A DNA stretch of 64,000 nucleotides from Phycisphaerae bacterium. Its GTDB lineage: Bacteria; Planctomycetota; Phycisphaerae; Phycisphaerales; SM1A02. The position numbers and the translations under genes were made by a program. The DNA lies in assembly GCA_002717655.1 (NCBI GenBank), contig PBAY01000017.1:18015-82014 (forward strand), written 5' to 3'. The notes beneath the pieces are model-generated. The model was not told the DNA's origin, did no database searches, and worked only from the letters and a program-made list of their open reading frames with translations. Of the stretch, positions 11,591 to 19,438 are shown piece after piece (positions within the stretch are counted from its first letter, which is position 1; each line of letters begins with the position of its first letter).

Positions 11591-12607
11591 TCAACGCCAG
11601 GCTGCTCGGTCCATGATCCGAACCGCTTCCTTGTTGTTCGCGCCAAGCTGAGCAGCATTGAGCGCATCGGATTTGTAGGTCCCAAACCCAGCGAGAATCG
11701 GTGTTGTCTCAATTCCAACCACGACCGGGTACTCCTGATTCCCACTGGCAAACTTCTGCTGAGCCTCGTTACTAGCGAGAAATTCGATGAATTTGATCGC
11801 GTTATCGCGGTTTGGGGCGGTCTTGACCACTCCCGCCCCCGATACGTTCACATGAGTCCCACGGTTCTTCTGATTGGGGAAGATGACCCTGACCTTTGAT
11901 GCAGCCTCCTTGTCAGCCTCATTACCGTCCATCATCCGAGCGAGATAGTAGTGATTGACTACTGCCACATCACCTTCACCTGCGGCGACTCCACGGATCT
12001 GATCGCGGTCACCACCCTGCGGGGTTCTGGCCATGTTCTCGACGATTCCGCGACACCACTTCTCGGTGACTTCAGGGCCATGGGCCTTGATCAATGACGC
12101 AATCAAAGACTGATTGTAGATGTTGCTGGAACTGCGGATGAGGACACGCCCCTTCCACTCAGGGCCTGCAAGCGATTCGTAGTCCAGTGATGTCGTCTCA
12201 GCGGGCACACGTTCATTCGACACAACGATGACCCTGGCTCGCTTGGTCAAGCCATACCACAAGCCTTCCGGGTGACGAAGTGATTCAGGAATCTGCTTCT
12301 CAAGGATCCTGGACTTGACTGGCTGAAAGATGCCCTGATCCTCAGCTTTTCCGAGTCGACCAGCATCAACAGTGATGAAGACATCAGCAGGACTGAGCTC
12401 CCCTTCCTGCTTCATGCGAGCAAGCAACGCATCGGATTTACCCTCGATGATGTTGACCTTGATGCCCGTGTCCTTGGTGAATTTCTTGAGCAAGGCATCA
12501 TCGGTGTCGTAATGACGAGCCGAGTAGACATTGACGACTTCCTCGCCCGGAGCGGGGGCAGCCAATGACAACAACAAGGCGATACCTGCGAATACAACTT
12601 TCAACAT
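11591..12607 (-). CDS. fbpA: Iron(III) ABC transporter periplasmic substrate-binding protein
   Basis: A 338-aa protein with a signal peptide (MLKVVFAGIALLLSLAAPAPG). The mature start VVNVYSARHYDTDDALLKKF is typical of FbpA/FutA iron-binding proteins. Later motifs include the di-tyrosine NHYYLARM, which in this family helps coordinate Fe3+, and ISGAGV-like NVSGAGVVKTAPN. GGAG lies 8 nt upstream of the ATG. This is the first gene of the operon. A Fur-box-like palindrome lies 19-33 nt upstream of the start codon, close enough to block transcription or initiation when iron is plentiful. Confidence 0.93.
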   Translation of the reverse strand: MLKVVFAGIALLLSLAAPAPGEEVVNVYSARHYDTDDALLKKFTKDTGIKVNIIEGKSDALLARMKQEGELSPADVFITVDAGRLGKAEDQGIFQPVKSRILEKQIPESLRHPEGLWYGLTKRARVIVVSNERVPAETTSLDYESLAGPEWKGRVLIRSSSNIYNQSLIASLIKAHGPEVTEKWCRGIVENMARTPQGGDRDQIRGVAAGEGDVAVVNHYYLARMMDGNEADKEAASKVRVIFPNQKNRGTHVNVSGAGVVKTAPNRDNAIKFIEFLASNEAQQKFASGNQEYPVVVGIETTPILAGFGTYKSDALNAAQLGANNKEAVRIMDRAAWR

Positions 12608-12625
12608 TTTAATCTCCAGAGAACC

Positions 12626-12640
12626 TGAGAACCAGTCTCA
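12626..12640 (-). promoter_or_regulatory. Fur-box-like operator upstream of the fbp operon
   Basis: A 7-1-7 inverted repeat reads TGAGACT-G-GTTCTCA on the coding (minus) strand. It differs little from the classical Fur 7-1-7 box TGATAATnATTATCA and from TGAGAATnATTCTCA variants. Three near-identical sites occur in front of other iron-related genes in this window. Confidence 0.75.
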
Positions 12641-12891
12641 ATAACAGGAAGATTCGTACGATAACGACAACCTCAAGACGGTTCAAGGTCGCATTACAAG
12701 GCAAACCAACTGCCAGCTGGCTTGAGGCCTTGAGGTCGGCTGAACCCTGGAATCCAGACCAGACCGGCCAACCATGGCAGGCCCGTGATGCTCAAATTTC
12801 ATCAGATATAGATGGAACTCGAAGATTGCCGGGAGCATTCGAACATCTAAGGGTGACGGCTCATCCCGCAACGCCATCCGACCAAGCACGG

Positions 12892-15800
12892 CTATCGCCT
12901 GTGGAGATATTTCAGAACGAGATTCCGCAAAGCCGCCTGTTCCTCTGCAGTTCGATTGAGCGATTCCTTCTGCAGCTTCTGGACTACCTCTGCATCATCC
13001 TCGGCTTCTTGAATCCAGGTTCGCACCATTGAATCCAGGCTGGCCTTGAGTCGCATCATCGCCTGCCTGTCGACTGACTGCCTGCCTGTTGATCGAGTAT
13101 CCCAGATGGAGAGGCCATCTTCGTAATCCGCTGCGATCAGCATCGATCCATCATGACTGAAACTGAGGGAACTCCATTTCTTGTCTTCTTCAGTGAACGA
13201 TAGAAGTTCTTCGCCGTCATCCGTGTTCCAGACACGAACAAAGTTGTCACCCCCTATGGTTGCAAGCAAGGAGCCATCAGGACTGTAATCCAGATAATCC
13301 ACTGGTCCTTGATGAGCCTGGAATTTCAGAAGCAGGGCATCGTCGACGGGATCGATGATCCTGACCATGCCGTCCGAATAGCCAGAGGCGATGATATTCT
13401 GCCGGGGATCGAACATGAACATCGACTGAATTTGATAGGTGTTGCTCGTATTTCGGCGGTCCACCTCTATGGACTCACCGGTTGAAGCATCCCACAAACT
13501 CACATTCCCATTCGCCGTCATCATGTCATCCAGCACGGCGAGCAAGCTACCATCAGCACTGAAGGCGACATGTTCATTCGTATGTTCAGGCTCAGGCAGA
13601 ACATACCTGACCTCGCCGGAATCCGTATCCCAGACAACCACCCCTTCCTCCCTGCCTCCCTGAGCAAGAAGCGAGCCATCCGGGCTGAAGGCGAGTCCTG
13701 GAATACCAGAGGTTTCGCCGTGATTCAGAACATGTACACGCTTACCGGTCAAGGTATTCCAGACCCAGACTTCTCCACCATAAAGAGATGATGCAAGATG
13801 CATTCCATCAGGACTGTAGACCATGTCAACAATGATGTGAGTTCCATAGGATCCGAGTTGCGCGATCAGCTCCCCCGTTCTCAAGTCTCTTATATCGATC
13901 ATGCCCAGATTGTTTCCACTTGCAATCTGTGCCCCATCCGGACTCAGGCAGAAATCCTTGTACCAGCTCGTCCTGCCCGACATCTCCTCAGAAAGATCTC
14001 TGAAATCACTCAAATCCCAGATCCTGATCGATCCATCACGACCCGCAGACGCCAGTGTGCTGCCATCAGGGCTGATCAACATGACGCGAATGCTTCCACC
14101 CTGCCCGTGGAAGGTGTTGAGGATCTCCCCGGAATCCAGATCCCAGGCTCTGATGACATCATCATTCGTCGAGACAACCAGATGGCCCCCCGCGGAATCG
14201 AAGACTGCATCATTTGAGATTCCGATGTTTCCAAGTGGCCAACTGCGAATCGTTTTCGGATCCACCTTCCTGTCCACGATGGCCTGCTGGACATTCATCA
14301 GATTGATGTCACCACCCGCTTCAACTGCAACCAATTGAGCACCATCCGGACTGAAGCGGATCGTCGACATGATGGCTGCATCAAAGCAGGACTCGGGAAC
14401 ATTGGAGTTGTCTCCAAACTGGGCGACCAACTCTCCGGTATCAACATCCTTCAACTCGATCCATGAACCTCCGTATCCCGAAGCTTGCGACACGGCCGCA
14501 ATCAGACGGCCATCAGGACTCAGACAGACACGCCGTATCTGACCTGAAGGGTTCTCAAGGCGAAGAACGATTGAACCGGAATCAACATCCCATATCGTGA
14601 GATAACTGCTGTCATTGCTGAAGGCCACTAACCGAGATCCATCGTCGCTGAATTCGAATGATGGGCCATGAACTTCGCCATCCTCAATGATCGAGATGAC
14701 ATTTCTGGATGGAAGATCATAGATGACCTTCCTCAACGAATCAGACTGGGAATGATCATTCAATACCAGCAGTAGATGGCCTGGCGTCCGTCCATCATGA
14801 ATTGAATCAGTTGTGTCAGCCAGCCCTTCCCCGGTTGAGACATCCCAGACCAGCGAGTCCCAACTCTTGCCTCTGAGATGGTATGAGGTCAACCGAGTCC
14901 CGTTGTCATTGAATGCCAGTGCCCACGGGCGACGGAGGCCGGTATCGACCTGATATGCAGAGTCATCATTTGCCGCGGCGATATGTCGCCAGGCGAAGGG
15001 CATTTCGTCCAGGGGAGGATTACCAAGTGCATGCCGCGCAGCTTGAAGACGGCGATGAACGGAATCAGCAGCCTTGTCGCCCAGCCCCATTGAAGCCGCA
15101 TTCAAGTTGGCGAGATAGGCCTGACGAAGCGCCTCGACCCGGGACTCCTCGGCTTCAGCCTGCGCACGCTTCGCAACAGTCGTCTGCTGCTCCGCCTGCT
15201 CCTGACCTTCAATCGCCTGATCGCGCATGAGCATGGCCTGCTTCTGCCATTGGATCGCATTGTTCATCAGAATGAGCGATACGATCGTGGCCGCAATCAG
15301 AAGCAGAACAAAGGAACCTGTCAATGCAAAGACCGTCTTGTGGCGACAGGCAAAGCGTTTCAGGTGATACCAGGCCGTTGCCCTTCGAGCGGAAATCGGA
15401 TCACCGGCAAGATACCGATCGATATCCTCTTCCAGCGCAGCGGCTGATTGATATCGACGCTCACGCTCCTTCTCCAGGGCCTTGAGCGCAATGGTCTCGA
15501 CATCGCCACGCAGGTGACGGTCGATGCTTGAAAGCTTCGTAGGCTCTTCTTCACGAACCATGCGTACCGCTTCATGAATCGCGGCCTGCCTGACGTCATA
15601 CGGGAGTCTGCCGGCCAGCAGTTCATACAAGACCACTCCAAGCGCATAGATGTCACTGCGGGTATCGATATCACTGGAATCAGCAGCGCATTGCTCCGGA
15701 CTCATGTACTGAAGAGTGCCAAGCAGTTGTCCGACATCCGTCTGCAGAGTGGTGATCGCAAGATCACTGTCGGTTGAACGCGCCACACCAAAGTCGATGA

Positions 15801-16359
15801 TCTTGGGTTGCCCGCTTGAATCCACCAGTACGTTTCCAGGCTTGATGTCGCGATGGACAATGCCCTTCAGATGTCCATGCTGGATGGCATCACAGACCTT
15901 GGCAAACAACTGCAGGCGTTCCCGTGTGCCAAGCTTCTTCTCATCGGCATAGTCAGTAATCGTCAGGGCATTGGGGATGTATTCCATGATGAAATACGGA
16001 ACACCTCCTGCGCCATCATCATGCGTGCCCGCCTCATAGACCTGAGCGATGCCTGGATGGTGAAGACGAGCAAGCGTCTGGGATTCGAACTCAAAGCGAC
16101 GAAGGGCGGAACGTGAAGTAATCCCACGCTTCATCATCTTGATCGCGACACGACGACGCGGCTGTTCCTGCTGGGCTTCGTAGACGGTACCCATGCCGCC
16201 TGAGCCGATGACCCGCCTCAACTTGCAGGAACCGATCTTCATGCCGATCAGGGATGACTGAGGCAGAGATTCTGATTCCAGACCAGAAGCCTCACCACGG
16301 CTGAGTGTTTCCTGCTGGTCAGGCTTGAGCGGTTCGGGATTCGCTGGCTGATCGGCCAT
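12892..16359 (-). CDS. Transmembrane Ser/Thr protein kinase with C-terminal WD40 repeats
   Basis: A 1155-aa PknB-type kinase. It has G-loop GSGGMGTVYEA (52-62), catalytic Lys K74, HRDIKPGN (catalytic D171), DFG (189-191) and the APE-equivalent SPEQ. A proline-rich N-terminal tail of 40 residues precedes the kinase. A single membrane segment lies at 343-365, followed by a coiled coil (~370-410, rich in Gln, Glu and Ala). The remaining ~700 residues form WD40-like blades with recurring SPDG/FSPDG turns and VWD/IWD strand ends, probably two propellers. If the kinase is cytoplasmic, as usual, the WD40 part lies across the membrane and may sense ligands. This architecture is abundant in planctomycetes. 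Its target is unknown. The 284 bases downstream (to the iron operon) hold nothing I can support except the iron box. Confidence 0.93.
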   Translation of the reverse strand: MADQPANPEPLKPDQQETLSRGEASGLESESLPQSSLIGMKIGSCKLRRVIGSGGMGTVYEAQQEQPRRRVAIKMMKRGITSRSALRRFEFESQTLARLHHPGIAQVYEAGTHDDGAGGVPYFIMEYIPNALTITDYADEKKLGTRERLQLFAKVCDAIQHGHLKGIVHRDIKPGNVLVDSSGQPKIIDFGVARSTDSDLAITTLQTDVGQLLGTLQYMSPEQCAADSSDIDTRSDIYALGVVLYELLAGRLPYDVRQAAIHEAVRMVREEEPTKLSSIDRHLRGDVETIALKALEKERERRYQSAAALEEDIDRYLAGDPISARRATAWYHLKRFACRHKTVFALTGSFVLLLIAATIVSLILMNNAIQWQKQAMLMRDQAIEGQEQAEQQTTVAKRAQAEAEESRVEALRQAYLANLNAASMGLGDKAADSVHRRLQAARHALGNPPLDEMPFAWRHIAAANDDSAYQVDTGLRRPWALAFNDNGTRLTSYHLRGKSWDSLVWDVSTGEGLADTTDSIHDGRTPGHLLLVLNDHSQSDSLRKVIYDLPSRNVISIIEDGEVHGPSFEFSDDGSRLVAFSNDSSYLTIWDVDSGSIVLRLENPSGQIRRVCLSPDGRLIAAVSQASGYGGSWIELKDVDTGELVAQFGDNSNVPESCFDAAIMSTIRFSPDGAQLVAVEAGGDINLMNVQQAIVDRKVDPKTIRSWPLGNIGISNDAVFDSAGGHLVVSTNDDVIRAWDLDSGEILNTFHGQGGSIRVMLISPDGSTLASAGRDGSIRIWDLSDFRDLSEEMSGRTSWYKDFCLSPDGAQIASGNNLGMIDIRDLRTGELIAQLGSYGTHIIVDMVYSPDGMHLASSLYGGEVWVWNTLTGKRVHVLNHGETSGIPGLAFSPDGSLLAQGGREEGVVVWDTDSGEVRYVLPEPEHTNEHVAFSADGSLLAVLDDMMTANGNVSLWDASTGESIEVDRRNTSNTYQIQSMFMFDPRQNIIASGYSDGMVRIIDPVDDALLLKFQAHQGPVDYLDYSPDGSLLATIGGDNFVRVWNTDDGEELLSFTEEDKKWSSLSFSHDGSMLIAADYEDGLSIWDTRSTGRQSVDRQAMMRLKASLDSMVRTWIQEAEDDAEVVQKLQKESLNRTAEEQAALRNLVLKYLHRR

Positions 16360-16470
16360 CTAGGCAGATTGTACTCCCAGAAAGCGCTTCATCCAAAACA
16401 ACGGTTCTTCAAGTAATGGCCATGATCACACGCTGATTCGAACATGGCAGATATCGAACTCATGGTCATT

Positions 16471-16911
16471 TCAGGCCATTGCCAGAATCAGAAAGAACGC
16501 GGGCACGGGGATGACCATGGCACAAATCGCATACCTGCGACCATGCTTTGCCAGCACCTGCTCGAATCCCCTGTTGCTGCTGAAACAAAGAGAAATACCA
16601 ACCGCATCAAGCCCCAACATCATGAAATACACAAAGGCCATGGTCACCGGTGCGAAATTCATTCCAAAGCCACCGCTATCCATCATCATGTTGCTGAATA
16701 CCATGACCCAGACGAACACAAGGAAGATGTTCAACAGGCCCAGCAGGTATCCGACCTTCAGCCTTCCCATGGGAATGACTTTCAAGGCTTGCCTGAGGCT
16801 GACTGCCCCATCTGCGGGGGGCTCGCCACACTCAGGACAGACCACTTCATTGGCAAGACCCCGTCGGTCATGACCACACTGGCAAAGTAATGATTGCTGT
16901 TTATCAGACAT
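16471..16911 (-). CDS. Zinc-ribbon membrane protein of unknown function
   Basis: A 146-aa protein read from ATG 16911, with GAGGTG 4 nt upstream. The N-terminus has a two-knuckle zinc ribbon (CQCGHDRRGL...CPECGEPP, residues ~10-32). Three or four hydrophobic segments follow, including a Met-rich one (VMVFSNMMMDSGGFGMNF). It lies on the same strand as the kinase, 111 nt upstream of it, so cotranscription is possible. Small ribbon-plus-membrane proteins of this form are common in Phycisphaerae but have no assigned role, to my knowledge. Confidence 0.75.
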   Translation of the reverse strand: MSDKQQSLLCQCGHDRRGLANEVVCPECGEPPADGAVSLRQALKVIPMGRLKVGYLLGLLNIFLVFVWVMVFSNMMMDSGGFGMNFAPVTMAFVYFMMLGLDAVGISLCFSSNRGFEQVLAKHGRRYAICAMVIPVPAFFLILAMA

Positions 16912-17113
16912 CAATCACCTCAATAACCATCATATTGGCATTCCAGACCATGCCACACCCAACCTGCTTCACCGCGACACTGACCTGCCTCACCATCTGA
17001 TAAACTTCAGCAGAAAGGCCGGCATTGCTCAGCCAAATGGCAGTGAACGCTGGCCCGCCATGAAATACAAGCAACCATCGATACTGCTATTTGATCACGG
17101 GGAAACTCACCAT

Positions 17114-17587
17114 ATGAGCTTTACGCACACCCTATCGATTGGATTCATCCCAACGGACTGCGACGCACCCAGAATCGAATGCGGAGATCCGGAAAGCTTC
17201 GATGGGCTTGAATACACACTCATCTTCTGCGAGGAGTCGGGCATCCTTTCCTGCCTGGAGAATGGCAAGGCACTGGAAGAGAGCTATGTCATCCCCGAAG
17301 TCGTCGATGCCGAAGCCTGGCAACTTGCATGCGAGGAAATGCTGAGCGATCTTGATGGGATCGACAAGTTCTTTCCCGGAAGATCAAACGCTGAAGTCCT
17401 TGATACCGTCTGGAAGTTCTTCCTCGATGAGCCCCTGGATGATGTTGACTATCTGAAACAGATCGAATCGGAATGTGGGGAATTCAACAACCCTGATGGC
17501 GCCTTCAATGGGACCACCTACTGTAGGTACCAGCTTGAAGAGGATGACGAATACGCCAGAGACGAAGTCATCATCATCTCAAACTGA
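17114..17587 (+). CDS. Hypothetical acidic soluble protein
   Basis: The protein has 157 aa from ATG 17114; an upstream ATG at 17060 would add 18 residues but has no ribosome site, while GGGGA precedes 17114. It is acidic, has no signal peptide or membrane segment, and ends with a run of Glu, Asp and Ile. I see no recognisable motif. It is flanked by genes on the opposite strand, and a good hairpin terminator follows 32 nt after the stop, which supports a real single-gene transcript. Confidence 0.6.
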   Translation: MSFTHTLSIGFIPTDCDAPRIECGDPESFDGLEYTLIFCEESGILSCLENGKALEESYVIPEVVDAEAWQLACEEMLSDLDGIDKFFPGRSNAEVLDTVWKFFLDEPLDDVDYLKQIESECGEFNNPDGAFNGTTYCRYQLEEDDEYARDEVIIISN

Positions 17588-17618
17588 TTCCGGATCGATT
17601 GAGTCCAAGCCCAAAAGA

Positions 17619-17650
17619 AACGGCACCACTGCTCATGCAGTGGTGCCGTT
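17619..17650. terminator. Hairpin terminator between convergent genes
   Basis: A perfect 14-bp stem (AACGGCACCACTGC and its complement) has loop TCAT. A-rich sequence lies before it and TT-CTC after it. It separates convergent genes ending at 17587 and 17703. Confidence 0.85.
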
Positions 17651-17702
17651 CTCAATCAATCAACTACTCACGAGTGATTCAGAGAATCACCCATGAATCC
17701 AT

Positions 17703-18128
17703 TCAGATGAATGGAGCGAAGATCAAGCCGATGAGACAGCCTGATTTACCAGCCTTTTCAGTCGTGGCTGCAGCTTCAGGTGCCGCTGCTGGCTTGGAAG
17801 GCTTTTCGCCTCCTCCGTCATACATCTTCCTGAGATCAGAAAGCGTCATGCTGTTGGAGGCATTGGAGCCATCAGGCGCAAGCAATTGAACCTTGAAGCC
17901 AAGACTTGCTGCAATATCCTCTTCAGCCGTGCCAACCTTCTGATTGCCATGCAATTCAAGCTTGAAATCACGCTCATGTTCCTGCTTGGTGCAGATTTCA
18001 AACAGCTTGGCATCATCATCCGCAATATGGCCCAGTGAATTGCCTTTATGGCACTTGATGTCCACGCCGAACTCTTCACGGAACCGCTGCTTGAACGTGC
18101 TGACTTTGGTTGTTGGTGAAACCTTCAT
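17703..18128 (-). CDS. Small duplicated-domain protein, paralog 2, with hydrophobic C-terminal tail
   Basis: A 141-aa protein. Residues 1-50 (KVSTFKQRFREEFGVDIKCH..., then ADDDAKLFEIC) and ~63-98 (KVGTAEEDIAASLGFKVQLL..., then MTLSDL) look like two copies of one ~45-residue unit. It closely matches the upstream neighbour: shared KCHKG, GH-x-AD, EIC, a histidine in the EH/DH position, and VQ-x-L-x-x-DGSNA. Unlike the neighbour, it adds an Ala/Pro/Lys linker and a short hydrophobic end (GCLIGLIFAPFI) that may anchor it in a membrane. Its ATG overlaps the previous stop (TGATG), so translation is probably coupled. Similar small two-unit proteins exist in other bacteria as uncharacterised families; this is recalled, not checked. 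Confidence 0.75.
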   Translation of the reverse strand: MKVSPTTKVSTFKQRFREEFGVDIKCHKGNSLGHIADDDAKLFEICTKQEHERDFKLELHGNQKVGTAEEDIAASLGFKVQLLAPDGSNASNSMTLSDLRKMYDGGGEKPSKPAAAPEAAATTEKAGKSGCLIGLIFAPFI

Positions 18129-18442
18129 CAGGCATTTGCCCGCTGAATATCAGCCAGTCGAGCATCATTGTCAGCGTTGCTGCCATCTGCGTTCAGAATC
18201 TGAACCAGGAAGCCCATGCTGTTCTTGACCTCTTCTTCGACCGTGGAAACCTTCATGTTGCAGTGGATATCAAGATCGAAATCACGATCATGGTCCTGGC
18301 CGGTGCAGATTTCGTGCATCTTTGCATCAGGATCAGCCATGTGTCCACGGGAGAGTCCCTTGTGACACTTGATTCCAACACCAAACTCCTTCTCGAAGTT
18401 CTCACAGAAAGTGGATACTTTTGCCATTGGGCTGACGCGCAT
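18128..18442 (-). CDS. Small duplicated-domain protein, paralog 1
   Basis: A 104-aa soluble protein, first of a two-gene unit; AGGAG lies 7 nt before the ATG. It has the same two internal units as its neighbour: KVSTFCENFEKEFGVGIKCH...ADPDAKMHEIC, then KVSTVEEEVKNSMGFLVQIL...DARLADI. Cysteines and histidines shared by both paralogs (KCHKG, RGH, EIC, DH, IHCN/LHGN) could bind a metal or heme, but no known binding motif is evident. There is no signal peptide. The 237 bases upstream (18443-18679) carry only its leader; I see no gene there. Confidence 0.75.
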   Translation of the reverse strand: MRVSPMAKVSTFCENFEKEFGVGIKCHKGLSRGHMADPDAKMHEICTGQDHDRDFDLDIHCNMKVSTVEEEVKNSMGFLVQILNADGSNADNDARLADIQRANA

Positions 18443-18679
18443 TGAAATGCTCCTCTTCTTCTTTTGAGTTTGAAACCACCAATGAAATGCCTTTGAAACA
18501 ACTTTTCATTGACATCCCGATCATGGCCATTCACAACCCGCAGGCCAGTGATACACCACTAGACATACATGATAAACAGAGCTCGGACACCTCCGCAAAC
18601 CCACTGATATGGGGGATTAAACAGGCAATAATGCTGCTCGTGACCGTGCACGCAGCTCAGAACGCCAGACGGCACCGAA

Positions 18680-19243
18680 TCAGCCTACATGGCTCCTGAG
18701 CAATCGAGACATTTTCCCAAGGGACTGGCGGTCAATTAGCAGGACCGGAGGATCCGCCTTGGCGGCTTGACGCTTGGCTGCCTTGGTATAGGAGGACTGC
18801 GTCACGACTGCTGCTGCTGCGCAGTCGTAGTACTGACCTCCAGCGATCGCCTGTTGAACCGCCTCATTTCCAACGTTGCTCTTGTATCGCTTCGCCTGAA
18901 TGGCAATTCGTCTGCTGCTTCCAGGGGGCACGCACAACACGTCTACACCGAAATCGCCAGCATGAGGCGTATCGTGGATCTTGAATCCATCTTTGGCCAG
19001 AACTGCTGAAATCCAGTCTTCGAACTGCTTGCCGTTCATCCGATCCAGTTGACCCAGACTGACACCGTTGGGATTTCTGAAGGTATAGCCCCGCCCCATC
19101 CGAACGAGGATCTTCAAGACCCACCATCCAATTGGCAGGCCGATACCCACCCAGATCGCATCATCAACCGAACCACCCAGGATCAGCACGACGATACCGA
19201 TCACAAGCATGATCAAAGCTGTTCGTTTGAAGAACCTGACCAC
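18680..19243 (-). CDS. Membrane-anchored Mrr-like (PD-(D/E)xK) nuclease domain protein
   Basis: A 187-aa protein with a GTG start and GGAG 7 nt upstream. Two hydrophobic helices (residues ~8-24 and 30-48) are followed by a domain like the Mrr/restriction-endonuclease-like family: MNGKQFEDWISAVLAKDGF, then H-x-GDFGVDVL and RRIAIQAKRY. The catalytic triad would be E75, D101 and Q116-A-K118, the GxD...QxK variant of the PD-(D/E)xK core. It ends with the usual C-terminal strand and helix (AAVVTQSSYTKAAKRQA). Proteins of this form cleave DNA, some only when it is modified. The membrane anchor is unusual for restriction but known in some Mrr-like proteins. It is divergent from the three-gene cassette that starts at 19439. 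Confidence 0.82.
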   Translation of the reverse strand: MVRFFKRTALIMLVIGIVVLILGGSVDDAIWVGIGLPIGWWVLKILVRMGRGYTFRNPNGVSLGQLDRMNGKQFEDWISAVLAKDGFKIHDTPHAGDFGVDVLCVPPGSSRRIAIQAKRYKSNVGNEAVQQAIAGGQYYDCAAAAVVTQSSYTKAAKRQAAKADPPVLLIDRQSLGKMSRLLRSHVG

Positions 19244-19438
19244 TTGCGAGCTCCCCGAAGACGGCCACCATGGCCCGCCTGAACTGCAGTGAATCTAACA
19301 GATACATCCTCAATTGCCTTCTGAACACGCCCCAAACCCCCTACAGCGGGACGGGAAGCATGATTGATTTTTCGATACCCTATTCAGTCATGATTTATGT
19401 GGCGAAATCCACATGACATGCCATCAGGGGAACTACAA

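Noticed and set aside
12683..12889. Small minus-strand frame between the kinase and the iron operon
   Set aside because: No ribosome site and no protein-like features; it probably is intergenic.
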